Of a DNA stretch of 64,000 bases, positions 35,359 to 49,400 are shown one piece after another (the stretch's first letter is position 1; each line of letters starts with the position of its first letter). The notes below the pieces were generated by a model. The model was not told where the DNA came from. It worked only from the letters and a program-made list of their open reading frames with translations, and did no database searches. The DNA comes from Sistotremastrum niveocremeum HHB9708 (lineage: Eukaryota; Basidiomycota; Agaricomycetes; Sistotremastrales; Sistotremastraceae): assembly GCA_001630475.1 (NCBI GenBank), contig KV419410.1, positions 186,001-250,000 of the forward strand, in the 5' to 3' direction. A program made the translations under genes and the position numbers.

Positions 35359-35639
35359 TCAAAAGAGCAAGAGAGTATGTCAAGGTATCAAGGTATGTTC
35401 AGAGAGTTTCCAAGACCAGAACGAGCCGTATAAGTAGAGAAACCCTGTTCAGAAGGCTGCGCTCACGCCGAGCGGAAGCCAATGACGCGGAATGGCTCGG
35501 AACACCAAATTGGGCATGCCACCGCTACTTTACATCCGATCATCACGATCAGCGTTAATCTTGCCTGTCTTTCCAAATCTCGAGATTAAAAGACACTGCC
35601 TCCAAAACTCACTAAGAAAATACATCATGTATAAACGTG

Positions 35640-38600
35640 TCAGGCTGCTAGGCCATTTGCACGCAGAGAAAGTATCTTAATTTCAAAGTCTTGTCGCACT
35701 GCCTCATCCTCGGCCAGCTCAGCTGCTGATAAACCCTTCGCTAGGAGTCTCATTGCGGCTGCGTAATCTTTCTTGTCCAGTGCGATATCTGCCATTGCCC
35801 AGAGGCACTCGGCGATTTGTCTCTGAGCCCCTATGCCCTCCATTATGCCCATCGCAGTCTCGCAGCACGAAGCCGCGTTTGATTTTTCGCCCAGAACCCC
35901 CAAGACAGTTCCTATCTTCACAAGGGCGTCGGCCATCCCCAATCGATAAGATGTCTTCCAAAAGACGACGCAGCTCGTCACGTAAAGCCTCAGCCCAAGC
36001 ATCAAATCGTCGGACTTCATTGCCACATCCCCCATTAACTTCAGTGCCTCTCCATCGCGTTTAACACCAATGTCGTTCGCCAGCCGGTAGCATCTTCGTG
36101 CTTCCAATAGGTGAGAACACGCTGTGGCAAAGTTTTGTCTTCGAAGCTCTGCAGTCGCGAGGAAGACCAAACAGTGTCCCTGGTCGCTTCTCCATTGGAA
36201 TTCTGCAAACTTGGTCAACGCCACATAGATTTGTGCTGTCCCTTCGTCCAAGTTTGACTGCATGACCTGCACTAAACCCAGCAAGGAGGTTGCGCTGGCC
36301 AGCCAACCCGTTCTCGCTTGTCTGGCATAGAGTGTGCAGGCGTCTCTGAACGTTTTGTTGGCGAGTTGGAGTTGTGACTTTTCTAGATGTAGGCATCCGA
36401 TGTGATAGAGATTGTTGGCGTAGAGCGCACTGTCTTGAAATACAGGTGTCATTGCCCGAGACGCCTGTTCGAAGCAAACAGCTGCCTTGGGTAAAGTAGA
36501 ACGAGCAAAATAAATTGCTCCCAGAATAGAGTGAGCCGCGGCCTTGATCATCGGAAGTGAATGTGTCGTTGCAATTGCAACAGCTTCCTGAGCAGAATGC
36601 ACCGCCTGTGGGATTTGTCCCGAGATCTGATATATTCGCGCGATATTGACTAATTCGTTGCCTTCACCCCAATAATCGAAGCATTGGCAGTATAATCGGA
36701 TTGCATCTCTCTTGAGATGGATAGCCTTCTGCCTCTGCCCAACACGGTGATGGCAGTCGCCTATGTTTGCGAGGCACCTGGCTCGACTTTTGAGGACGTC
36801 TGGATCCTCGAGGTCCTGTAATTGAGTATACATGGACATTGCATTTTCCAGTTCCTCTAAGTCCTGAGAAACCTCTCTGTCGGCACGTCGTCCGTACGCG
36901 TAGACTATGCAGTCTGCTTCGCTCTTCTTGTCGCCTATTCTTCGAGCGGCAGCAGAGACGCTGGCTACAAGGGCTTGCTCAGAATCTACCGCGGTGCCCA
37001 AGAAAACAGGCAGTTTCAAGGAGGTAGCCAACACCTCTCGTATTGGATTTTCTGCTTCCAAAGCGTAGCGAAGGACCGAACATACATTTCCTATCTGAGA
37101 TTTCAGCTTCGAAGCTTGCTCTCGATCGTCAAACCGGCCATCACGGGCCTGTGCGGTGCGGATCAGGTCCAGAAAATATGATTGGATGGAGGTGAAGTCG
37201 CTGTAGTCGAGTGGTATGTTCAGCAGCACGTATTCGCGAATGGGAGAAAGAATTCGGAGACGGTCCGAAGCATCGACATATACTAAAGCCACTTGTCGAA
37301 GACAGGAGACAGCGGAAGAGATCCTAGGTCGATGTCCCATAATCGACAAGAGTTCAGACTCAGAAACGCCGTCCGGAAGCAAAGAGAGTCCCTGGAGGAC
37401 TGGGATAGCCTGAGGTGAACTTTTGAGTCGTTCACTCGACAGGGAAAGCTGGATAGAAACGTCGACGCTGGAAATCCGTGACTGGATTCCCCTCGTGAGC
37501 ATAGCAGTCTTTTCTTCCTGCCACCGAGTGTGCAAGACGGCGCATGAGCAGCTTTGGGCCAAATTAGCCATCAAAGTGACTGCTAGAGGAACATGATCGA
37601 GGACATCAAGGAGTGAGTCGAGGTGGGGATCATCTGCCGGCGTGTCTGAGATCGCACGAAATACGTTCCGGGAATCCTCAAAATCTAGCTTGTCTAAGGG
37701 TGGGAGACACGGTCGGGTCCAGACGACTCCATTGGGCCGCTCAGCTCCTCTGAGAGTGACAAGAAGACTTAGGTTTGGAATAGCGACTAATGTTGAGAGC
37801 ACGTCCTCAACTGCCTGGCGGTGAGAAAACTGCTCCCACGGCGTTTCCAGGTTATCGAGTAGAACGACAATGGGCTCATCGAGCGAACGAAAGAGGCGAG
37901 ACAATTCTGTCAAGACGTCTTTGCTCTGCAGGGAGAGAAGTTCGGCCAGAGCGGCCATAAGGCCAATGGAGTCCAGGGCTGATTCGCATGAAACAAAGTA
38001 TCGGTTCTTCCCGAACTTTGATACGACCTCAGGGTGATGGAGAACTGTCAGGGCGACAGTAGTTTTCCCTATCCCGCCTGCCCCAAGGATCGCGACATTG
38101 GCTTGTCGTGGCTGACAAAGCTGAGCCACCACCGAACCAACGGTTAAATCGCGTCCAAAGAAAATTTGAGGGGCGGGAGGTAGAGATTGAGATCTGCAGT
38201 CCAAGTTTTAATTTCTGTTTAGTCGGGCCAGTGATTAGCTTAGATCACGTACCTATCTTGAATGTCGCTAGTGCCTGTAAGCTGGATGTGATGTCAATTC
38301 TATGTGCTCGATTTTTTTTCCCGACCGACCTACCTTTCTGTCGTTTGAGTGGATCAAATTCGCCTGATCACGATATGCTCGAGCAATCATGTCGCCGAAA
38401 GCGTCGTGGAACGTCGACCCCTTCTCACCAATCTGAGATGTCAACTTTATATTGGTTGAGTTTATGCGCATCTGTTTTTCCCGATTCAATGAGCGGATCT
38501 ATGAGTGAAGGAGGGAGCCTACAAGAAACATGGAAACGCATCGCTCAAGATCCGCCTCACATCGTTGAACGATACCAGCGTCCCCGACACCGTTCAAAAT

Positions 38601-39087
38601 CCGTGATAGCCTCGACGAGGGCTTCCTTGTAGCGACTTGAGAGATCTCCTCCAAAGTGCTGCAAAATTGAAAATTGAAAGGTGATCGCAATGGCTGGTCA
38701 AGATACTAACCGGAGTAGTTGTCCAATGGGTAGTACTAGTCCATCTCCAGTGGCATGTGGATCGTCGTTGATGACACTGACAACTGCCCAAGTAACCTCT
38801 ATGACTCGTGAAGCAAGGCGTTTGATATCTGTTGCGTTTCGCTTCGAGTCCTTGGGAAGAGAACACAAATCAGTATCAAAAGTTCCCTCAGCAGCGAGGA
38901 GATACACTCACAGAAGCAGCCTAACATCCAATTTAGAAACATGACGATTTCACCCACGAATTCACTAGAAGCTACAGCTTACCTGGTGAATGAGGAGACT
39001 TAAACTGGCGAGGCTTTTCGGGTATGGAAGGGGAGATAGATCAGCGATAGCTTTCAGGCCTCGCAAAGCAGTGGATATCTCTGACAT
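35640..39087 (-). CDS. NLR-like STAND ATPase, helical N-domain + NB-ARC + TPR (copy 1)
   Basis: A nucleotide-switch protein of the fungal NLR type. One 854-codon exon carries QIFFGRDL, P-loop GAGGIGKTTVAL, Walker B VVLLDNLETPWE, the sensor LVTLRGAERP, the GLPL-like HVPLAVTLMA, a winged-helix segment (LSLLPDGVSESEL; ILSPIREYV), then about twelve TPR-like helix pairs (ARCLANIGDCHHRVGQRQKA and similar). Upstream, five small exons from ATG 39085-39087 encode a helical domain: STALRGLKAIAD...SLLIHQ, then DIKRLASRVIEVTWAV, PIGQLLR, TLEEISQVA...RLSRIL and LERCVSMFL. The pattern fits the HeLo/MLKL-type N-domain used for membrane attack or signalling in other NLRs. It shares intron positions with copy 2. 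The trigger is unknown; roles in nonself recognition or cell death are inferred from family. Confidence 0.88.
38253..38274 (-). other. 22 nt micro-exon of NLR copy 1
   Basis: It is placed between the end of the helical domain (LTSQIG) and SQSLPPAP, giving TSDIQD, by phase and splice sites. Less certain than the other small exons because no conserved motif anchors it. Confidence 0.5.
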
Positions 39088-39280
39088 GGGCAAGGATAAG
39101 CCCCATGCTGTCGCTGCAAGCAGAAATCATCTTCTTGGGTACGTAACCACCGGTCAGAGTCAAAATTCGGAAGGAGTGGACAGAAAAAGGAAAGAGCGAG
39201 ACCGGCGATTCAGATGAACTCATTCGTCTGATTGATTCGAATTTCCGTATTCACTCTTCTCCACATCATCCCTGCGCAAC
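39088..39280. promoter_or_regulatory. bidirectional promoter of NLR copy 1 and HUB1
   Basis: Only 193 bp separate the two divergent start codons, so core promoters must overlap or abut. CT-rich sequence lies just before the HUB1 start. No specific factor site is evident. Confidence 0.5.
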
Positions 39281-39670
39281 ATGGGCCTTATTGAAGTGAG
39301 CTAGAATTCTGTTCGGCCGCCGACATTCCACTCACATAACCGCCCTAGGTAATTGCTAATGATCGACTTGGCCGCAAAGGTCTGTTCGATTGACTTCCGC
39401 GATGGGACATGGAGCTAAGATTGGTGCGATGTCTTACAGTCCGAGTGAAATGCAGCCCCGAGGATACAGTAGGCGATCTCAAGAAACTTATCGCCGCACA
39501 GACAGGCACAGATGCTAGTAAGATCCAGTTGAAGAAATGGTGCGTGCACAAGCCGAACTCCTTCTTGCAGCAATTGTTCAAATCCGACTTACAGGTACAC
39601 TATTTACAAGGATCACATCACGCTCGGGGACTACGAGATCAACGACGGAATGAGCTTGGAAATGTACTAA
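39281..39670 (+). CDS. HUB1: Ubiquitin-like splicing modifier Hub1 (UBL5)
   Basis: Four exons give a 73-residue protein: MGLIE (15 nt first coding exon), [10 protein letters not shown] (31 nt exon), [20 protein letters not shown] with [12 protein letters not shown], and [20 protein letters not shown] ending LEMY. This is the complete UBL5/Hub1 fold, including the lack of a C-terminal di-Gly. Hub1 binds Snu66 non-covalently in the tri-snRNP and helps use weak 5' splice sites. It uses a TAA stop at 39668-39670 and converges with GEP4, 78 bp apart. An alternative ATG at 39409 lies inside an intron and is out of context. Confidence 0.95.
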
Positions 39671-39748
39671 GGTCGTCCGTCCAACGATCCTGCCTCGCGT
39701 TTCACTTCCTTGCATTCTGCTTTCATGACCAATATATGCGCATCCCCA

Positions 39749-40688
39749 CTACTCTTTCGATTTTCTCCACAAAAGTGGTGGCACACTGAACCATGTATCC
39801 GACCCATCTTTCTCCGGGAGGCTTGCCTCATCGCTGCGGGAAGGCTTAGGGTCTTCTAAAACGAAATTCCGGGTGAAGCCTGTCTCTTCCGTGCCAATGG
39901 TGCCCTTCCATCTCTTTGCCAAGGAGAGCAAAGCCTTTTCTCCCTCGCGTATGGCAGTAGCCTCTTTCTCCCAAATGCCAGTGGTCCACACGCTCAGGGA
40001 GCCCATAGAATTAGCCATGATGACGTCCGTTAACAGTCGATCTCCAACGACGGCAAGATCCTTTAAGTCCACGGATCCGGAAGACAATGAAGAGAAATAA
40101 TCAGATATGGATTGGATGCACTTGGAGCTCGGTTTGGGAGACGAATGTAGGAGGACTGGGACGCCCAAGTAGTGTGAGACGGACTCTGCCTACACGAAGT
40201 TGAGTACTGGAACGTCTCAGAAATGCAAGCCTTACAGCAAGAAGTCCTGGGTCATCGGCTGTACCTGCAGAGTTCGAGACAATCAAGACATTGCCTTTTC
40301 CAAAGGTTTTAAGACAGGTTTGCCACGATTCCTACGAAGATGAATGTTTGGTCGTTAGAATGGCGTTGAATCCAGGTCACCTCCAGGTCAGGTATCAAGG
40401 TATCTCGGTTAGGCAAAGTCTGATGATGAGATGATGAACAAGCATCCCACAACCGCGGATAAAAACCATGTACCACACAGTTATCCTTGTCGAAGACTAC
40501 TCCCTTGTAGCCAGCATCTTTTAAGGCGTTGAAGTTGAGCTGTCGGATGTCTATTTGGAACTGCGTGAGCCGACAATTGAATATAAATGCAGTGCATAGT
40601 AACCTCGGATCGTTATGGAGGGAACGATAAGATTGGGCCGTATGGCAAGTTTCAATGCGGCGAGGATAGCAGGAACATTGGTGGGCAT
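39749..40688 (-). CDS. GEP4: Mitochondrial phosphatidylglycerophosphatase Gep4
   Basis: Gep4 (HAD superfamily) dephosphorylates PGP to phosphatidylglycerol at the matrix side of the inner membrane, a step of cardiolipin synthesis. The protein starts [20 protein letters not shown] at 40686-40688. It shows the family motif [20 protein letters not shown] (HAD motif I DxDNC), then [14 protein letters not shown] (motif II Ser), [10 protein letters not shown] (motif III Lys) and [16 protein letters not shown] (motif IV GDRxxTD). Four introns. An ATG 7 bp upstream is out of frame. The tail ([16 protein letters not shown]) is not conserved. Divergent from NLR copy 2. Confidence 0.94.
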
Positions 40689-41000
40689 CGAGCATGACGT
40701 AAGCTTCGACTAAATCAGATGTCGTTCACAATTCAAAGCATTTCTAGGCGTCGTCGGGAACAACCGCTGTCCCCTGAACCAACCTGTATTCATGGACGGT
40801 CTATGATGGTCAAGCGAAACATTTCATTCAAGTTAATCGGTCGTTCTACGAACATCCTGCCATACTATTCCGGATCTGGCAAATCAAGGGCCAAATAACT
40901 AATGGTCACAGCTTTCCCTCAGGCCCAGCATTGGAGTGGGCCTTAATACTAATACTATCGTCACTCGCCAGAGTGCGGCCACAAAGACTGCTACTCGACT
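40689..41000. promoter_or_regulatory. bidirectional promoter of GEP4 and NLR copy 2
   Basis: 312 bp between divergent starts, mirroring the HUB1/NLR copy 1 arrangement. I see no clear factor site. Confidence 0.45.
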
Positions 41001-44000
41001 ATGCCTGGCGGAGGACGCGCGGCGATCATCCAAGGACTAAAGGCTGCCTCAGAGACTTCCAATGTGGCATCTCTCAGGATCATTGCCAGTCTTGCTCTTC
41101 TACTGCACGAGGTGTGTGAAAGCCCTGTCGACGCCACGATCAGGATCTAACAGTACAGTACAGGCCTCTACTGTATATGATGTTACTCTCCGAAAGCTCA
41201 CATGGCACCTGATCTTGGTTTCTCTGACAGAAATCCGCGTATCGCAGCGAGGATGCTCAACTTTTAATCACGCATGTTGTTGAGACTGCATCAGCTGTTG
41301 CCACCTCCCTGCGAGACGCCGAAACGAGCACGTTATCCGAAAGTCTCATTGAAAGCTTGAGACAATTACAACGGTACGTTTTGATCGTACTAACAGGTCT
41401 TATTGATTAATTGAGTCTCAACAGCACAGTCGAAAACGTCGCCAGGCACTTGCAGAAGAATTCAGAGGGTTATAAATTCGCTAAACTCATCGGCGTCTCG
41501 AATGAGAAAACGAGCGTCAAGCGACTCGAAGATGAATTAGAAAAAGCAATTTCATTAGTCATGGTATGTCTACTAATCGTCTTGTACGCGTTATCTCCTG
41601 CACGTGGTGACCTTTCTCTAGTTACAAGCGAAGCTTCAAAATCTAAGCCTTTCGCAAAAACTGAACGAGAATGAGGTTGCCTATCAAGACTTACTGGATA
41701 TGACTATGGCTAGTGTGAAAACCGAGCAACAAGAGAAGCTCAATACGCCGGGGTCCTCTATTGCACGTCTCCTTTTTTCGATTCCCGTGCTTGGTTGACT
41801 TTGTTTCTAGTCCTTCTCAAGTAGCCGTTCGGGGAGGTAAGCTTGACCGTTGCATAACCCTGATTCTATTAAATAACAACTGGTAGTCCTCAGCATGCGC
41901 TTCCGAGTGCTCCGCAGATATTTTACGGACGTTCGGGCAATCTTGAACATGCCGTTGCACAACTCCAGAAAGAAGAGCAGGCTCACATTGCCATCCTAGG
42001 TGGGGGTGGCATAGGAAAAACAAGCTTAGCCCTTGCGATTTTGCACCATCCAGAAATCTTGTTAAAGTTTGGGGATCTGAGATTCTTCTTCTCTTGCGAA
42101 GGTTCTCCCGATGTGAATACCCTCGCAGCATCGCTTGGGAAGCATCTCAATTTCGGGCAGCACGACTTGATACGAAGTCTGACCCTGTTGTTGAAGAACG
42201 CATCCTCTCCTGCCCTCCTCTGCCTTGATAATTTTGAGACGCCGTGGGAGCCGGCTTCGAACAGGCTTGCTACCGAAAACCTGTTGTCCGCTCTCGTCCA
42301 AATATCGGGATTGTCCGTCATCGTCACGCTGCGTGGCTCTGAAAGGCCACTAGGCGTTCGATGGAGTCGCCCTCATTTGCCGCCTCTGGGTCGACTGGAC
42401 ATGGAATCGGCTAGGATGGCTTTCTTAGCGATCTCCGATGTGTCAGACAAGGATCCGTTAGTCGGGCGACTATTGGATCTCATGGACGGTATCCCACTGG
42501 CAGTGACCCTCATGGCCAATCTAGCTCAGTCTTGTCCATGCGCAGAGCTGTTAGACATGTGGGAGGTACAGAAAACGGCAATGTTAACGCGAGGTTACGA
42601 CGCACGCCTCTCAAGCATCGACGTTTCCATCCAAGTATCACTGAACAGCGAACGTTTAACATCCTCAAAGCATGCAACTTTCATTTTGAGGGTCCTTTCT
42701 CTTCTCCCTGAAGGTGCTACGAAGGAGTCGCTGATCGACATGACCTCAGTAGGCAAGATACACTTAGTATCTGCAATAGCCACTCTTCGTCAGTCCGCTC
42801 TAATATATGAAAGTCCTACGGCGCAGATACGTGTTCTGTGTCCGATCAGGGAGCATATGTTAGCGCGTGGCCCACTCGACTCGACCGAAGCTAGACCAGT
42901 ATGGACCTATCATTTCAATCTGGCAGGGGAGATAAAGGAGTCGATCATCAATCCATCCAATCCAAACCGCCTTGGATGGATCCGCCCCCAAATGGCTAAC
43001 ATATCTGCCGTTATCCTCCATGCTCTCGACAGCGTTGATCCTCCCGCAGATGCTGTTCATTCTGTTTTGGATCTGCGATCGTTCGTTGAAGCTCCAGGGG
43101 CTTCGCCCCGACTCTTGTTATCAGCAATGGATGTAGCTCAAGCGCTTGGCGAGCGGAAACTCGCAGCTGACTGCATGGCACGCACATATCGGTTTACGGC
43201 GATCGCTCAAGACGCACATAAATCACGTAAACTTTTGGAAACTGCCCTCGAAATTTACGCGGAACTCGAGTCAGAAGACACGGGGATCGATCGCGCCTAT
43301 TGTCTGAAGCACCTCGGTTTCTGTCTAATTCGCCTCGGCGAGGTTGACGCGGGTCTTGCAGCCCAGCAAGAGTCCATTGATCTTTGTAGGCAAGCCAAGG
43401 CCAGCGCCGAGCTCGCCGAGAGTTTAAATTGTCTCGCTCGCAGCTTGCTCGACTGCGGTCGGCCATGGGATGCTTTGATACTCGCCAGAGAAGCAAAAGA
43501 AATTGCTGAAGAGCATAATATTCCCATTCAAAGAGCGTATGTCCTCAATTCCCTGGGCCATATATACTTCGACCGCTCGGCATTTCTCGTCGCTCTATCA
43601 TATTTTCAAAAAAGCCAAGCTCTGTGTCTGGAAATATATGGAGAAGGAGGGACTTTCGTTGCGGGCCTTGAGGCAATGGCTAAAGTCTACCATCGATTGT
43701 CATGGTTCGACGAAGCGCAGGATTACTACACGCAAGCCAACAGCTTGTGGGAGAAGATCGATCTCGTCACTACGGATTATGATCCCATTGCCAATAATTT
43801 GCGGGGTCTGGGAAGCCTTGCTTTTGCTAAAGGGCATCTGGAGGTCGCCATAGAACGATATCAACGTTCTCTCACAAGATTTGAATTGTACGGTTTCTTC
43901 TACGATCAGGCACTTTGTCATGCCGGCATCGCTCAGGTTGAATCTACCCGAGGCCAGCATTCCGCCGCAATGACGCGTCTCTTGAAGGCAAGGGATCTCT

Positions 44001-44452
44001 GTCGTAAGCAAGGAGTCCTCAACGTCAACCACGGAGCCACTGTTCACTTCGCCATGGGAGACGTAGCTTTTGCATCGGGTGAGCTGCCCACAGCAACGAC
44101 ATTCTTCGTTGTTTCAGGGGCAATATATCGGAAAGTAGAACAGCGGCTCGGACTGGGGATCTCAATCATGAAACTCGGTGATTTGGCACTGGTGGACGAT
44201 CGTATCTCTGACGCTAAGTCCTGTTATTTGGCGACTTGGGACATGATTCGCTACCTTGGGAGCCGGTGCAACCTAGCCGACGTTCTTTGTAGGCTTGGTG
44301 ATGTGGCAATTCGGGAAGGTCAGCAGAGCGTTGGGCGACAATACATCGAAGAAGCTTCACTACTGTATAGGAAAGCAGGAGCCCTGACCGCACTACGGAA
44401 GACAAATGAGATGACCATCAACGGCTATACTCACCATACTTCTCTTGTCTAG
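41001..44452 (+). CDS. NLR-like STAND ATPase, helical N-domain + NB-ARC + TPR (copy 2)
   Basis: Counterpart of copy 1 on the opposite strand. The first exon (41001-41111) encodes MPGGGRAAIIQGLKAASETS to LALLLHE, then after a 118 nt intron KSAYRSEDAQLLITHVVETA, then QRTVENVARHLQ, and LEDELEKAISLVM with LQAKLQNLSLSQKLNENE. This helical N-domain aligns residue for residue with copy 1 and has the same splice positions. The large exon gives QIFYGRSG, P-loop GGGGIGKTSLAL, Walker B LLCLDNFETPWE, IVTLRGSERP, GIPLAVTLMA, LCPIREHM and TPR repeats (AYCLKHLGFCLIRLGEVDAG and others) to the TAG at 44450-44452. A linker (ASVKTEQQEKLNTPG), absent in copy 1, precedes the NB domain; its intron (about 41750-41886) is my best guess. 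Confidence 0.88.
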
Positions 44453-44642
44453 CGTGTCATAGCTCATGTAATACTTACTACTGACTTATCCTTGACGCCC
44501 CAAATTGGGACATCATGAAATTGCATGTGCAGGCCACGGCCGGGAACCAAGAATTGTGCTCATGTGTCATATTGCATATGCATGAAGTACGAAACACACA
44601 GGGAGGAGACGACATGTAGCAGTAAAAGTAAACACGAGCAGA

Positions 44643-46064
<1,422 letters not shown>

Positions 46065-46418
46065 GGCGAGTCTTGAGGGATGCTTGAGGTACGAAGAGAA
46101 ACAAAATAAGGTTCACGCGCGTCGATGTATAGCTGACCAAACATAAGCAAACACATCTCGGATTTACCATCGGAGTTAACAAATCGGAGAAATACAGTGT
46201 TTAGTGTGATTCGTAGGCAGAAACTATGAAAATCAATGAAATGCGATAGTAGATATGAGATGGAAGGAGAAAATATCGAGGAGAAATGGCAATATCAGAA
46301 TGTCCGTAAGGAGAGAGAACGACGAGACGGGAAAGTAGTACTACTGTTCTTCAAGTCCCTCCTGCACTCCGCCCTCCATGGCATTGGGTTTCAAACTAGA
46401 GAATAACCTTCTTCAGGT

Positions 46419-49400
46419 TCAATGACCTGGCGGCTGCACGCCACTACTATGGTCAGGCGTGATGCCTAGTAGCAATCCTGTACTAGGATCAATTCCGCTC
46501 GAAAGATAATTGCCCCAGTCATCGTATCTGCACAAAACATTAGCAATTTAGCCCGACATGGCATGAACGGCAGCACTCACTCGAAGCTCGCAGGAGCCGT
46601 TGACCACATCCCACCCATCAGATCGACATCCGTGGTACTGGGTGCACCGCTGCTTTGTTGTGAACTGGGCGTGCTGAACGCACTTGGCTGCGGATGAATG
46701 TTCCCATGCGGATTCATCGATAACTGTGTCTGATTGGCGATATATGGGTCATAAGACACGCTGTTTGGATATCCCATTTGAGGATTCGACGCGTCAGCAA
46801 ATATCGAGTACATCAAGCCCTGCTGTGTTTGTGGCTGCTGAGGGGGCCCTTCGTACCGAGGCGTCGTTTGCTGTGACGGCGGCAGCACCTGACTGGTGGA
46901 AGGTTGGGATTGATTTCCATAGGTTGGTTGCTGGTGGTTTTGATGCTGATGTGATGGTTGAGCATGATATGGGTACCAAGGCATGGTCCCCAGGTTCTCC
47001 TGAGAGGCTTGTCTGTAGCTGTAATCGGGGTGCAACGGCAACTGACCCAGAACGACACTCGTAGCAGGATGTTCGATATTAGCAAGGGACGGGGGGACAA
47101 ATTCGTGTGAGGCAGAGGGGGAAGCCTGTGGCTGAGAAACTTTACGAGCAGCGCCCCTGGAAGCTAAGGGCTGTCGTGCCTTCGCAATAGGACGACTGCC
47201 GGGTAGTGTCGATGGCAGATCGGTAGTAGAACTAGTTCTCGAATTGGAGGCGTTCGCGATGGGACTGTCTGAATCTCGCTCTCTCTTGTAGCCAGTCTCG
47301 GGAGGGCTGGGTTGAGGCAAAGGTAGCTCTCCAACTGAAGCGAGCTCGTACAGGATATCCCTACGATTTGAAGTCAGAATAAGAGGAAGCAAATACAGAC
47401 ATATTTAAACACACCATAGCCTTCCGGCTGTTCTCCATCGATGCTCACACTGCTTCAAGTACTGCATACATTTGTGTACATCTTGCATCTGTTTTGACGG
47501 TTCCCCATATAAGCCACTCTTCTTCGCGCCCCATATGTTCAACAAGAGCACAATCCCCGAAGTGAAGATGCAGGATTGTAGTTGTGGCGCGAGGGCTTGA
47601 GTCCGCCGCCGTTGAATGTCCACTACATGCGAGCATGACCTGGCCGCATTGGTACAGATGGCCAAAGAAGGGAATGACAGTGGGGATGGCTTGCGAGGCG
47701 TAGGAATGAAAGGGCGATGAATCAGGATCTGGAGGTGGTAGTATGTCGCGTAGAGAGAAACGGATTGGTCAAAGAAGAGTGGATCTTCTCTCTGCGGATC
47801 CCATTTGACTATAGTGACATCAGCGTTAGTCAGGAGATCCGCATGGTTCCATCCTACTCACGATGATCAGGGACGGAATCTATCCATTTGTTCAGGGCTG
47901 AATCCAACTCAGCCACTATATGCTGCTCCCACTGTGGCCCAACGAAGCCCAACAAGATCTTGGACTTGTTGATGGAGTACTAAGCGTCAAGAGAATTTGA
48001 GTACCAGAATTGTAGAAAAAGGGAATGACTAACAATCGTCCGCAGTGCGAACGCAAGAATCTGATTTAACTTCAAAAACGAGTTAAAGTAAGAGATCATG
48101 GACGGGCGGTCAGAAGGCTGCTTGAAGGCCTTATCGGGATCAGGATGTTCCCAAAATTCGTCGTCCACCTCCAGGGGCATCTCGATGTCGAAGCTATTGG
48201 AGTCGGCATAAGCATGACGCACAACGCCAAGTATAACAAACGCACTCTTCATCCTGTATTGCACAAGGACGCCCAAGCGACGAGCTCGCAAGACGATCCT
48301 GAGCGACAAGACACCAGAACGCACGTTTCCACAGCTCATCTTCCACGGGGTTATCCCCGTGTTGTACTTTTCGGCGATGTGCGCCGACATCTTGTGCCAA
48401 ACGAATGCCGACACCGACCATTGTCCAACCAGCATGGGGAGCCGAAGAGCCCTGGAGGAACATGGCAGAAAGCTAAAAAAGGAATCATTCGATCCATATG
48501 AGAAATAAGGGTCAGGGCGGGCAATCAAGCGGACACATACAGCAAAAGCCTGCAAATCATACAAACAAGGTTGAGCCAGCGGACTTTTTCTCAAACTTTG
48601 GGATTGTTCGAAGAATTTCCATCCCGCCGAGTGTTGAGATCCTTCTTCGGCCCAGAGAACCCTCGGATCATCCGACCACCGGGAGGCCACTGCACAGGTG
48701 ACCAGAATTACGGATGCAAGACTCTTGTCCTTCTCCCATTGACGCTCTTTGTACAACCGTTCATAGGTTGGGCGGTGCAACAAAGGTAAGAAGGCGTTGA
48801 CGTAGCGAAAGAAAAGGTCCGTCAGAGAGTAGAAAAGGTCGGGCTCAGGCATGGGAACGGGACCATCGGGTTGGTCGGCACTTGCCCATTCCCACTGCAC
48901 ACGTCAAAGGGCCAACGGATGGATCAGCAAACGGAGTTGTTGAACGCAGGGAATACGGAACGTACGAGAGGAGGAGTCCAGAACTCCTGGAGCCGGTTCT
49001 CCGGTATTGGCGAAGGGAGATTGTGGATCCCAGAATATTCTCTTTTCATGTCCATAGCAGCTTGGACGAGCATGATGCCACTGGACTTTCCATGGAATCT
49101 ACTATCCGCGGTATTGACAGCCAGGCGTTTGAGACCCTCGGCCAAGGTAGCATGGACAAGTTCTTCGTCGTCTGAAGGTGCCAAATCCTCTTCTCGAACC
49201 GTTGCTTTTTTAGAGCCGGGTGTAGGACGCATACCTGCAACCGCTGGAATCTCATGACGAGGAGGCGTAGGTTGCTTCGCGTTTGAGGTGACGAGACGAG
49301 TGGGATCCGTCGAACGATCATGGTACCATGTTTCCCTGTTGATGTACTGGCCGAGCTCCTGTGTAAAGTCGGCGTCGGGGCAGAGCTAGATAGTCAAAAA

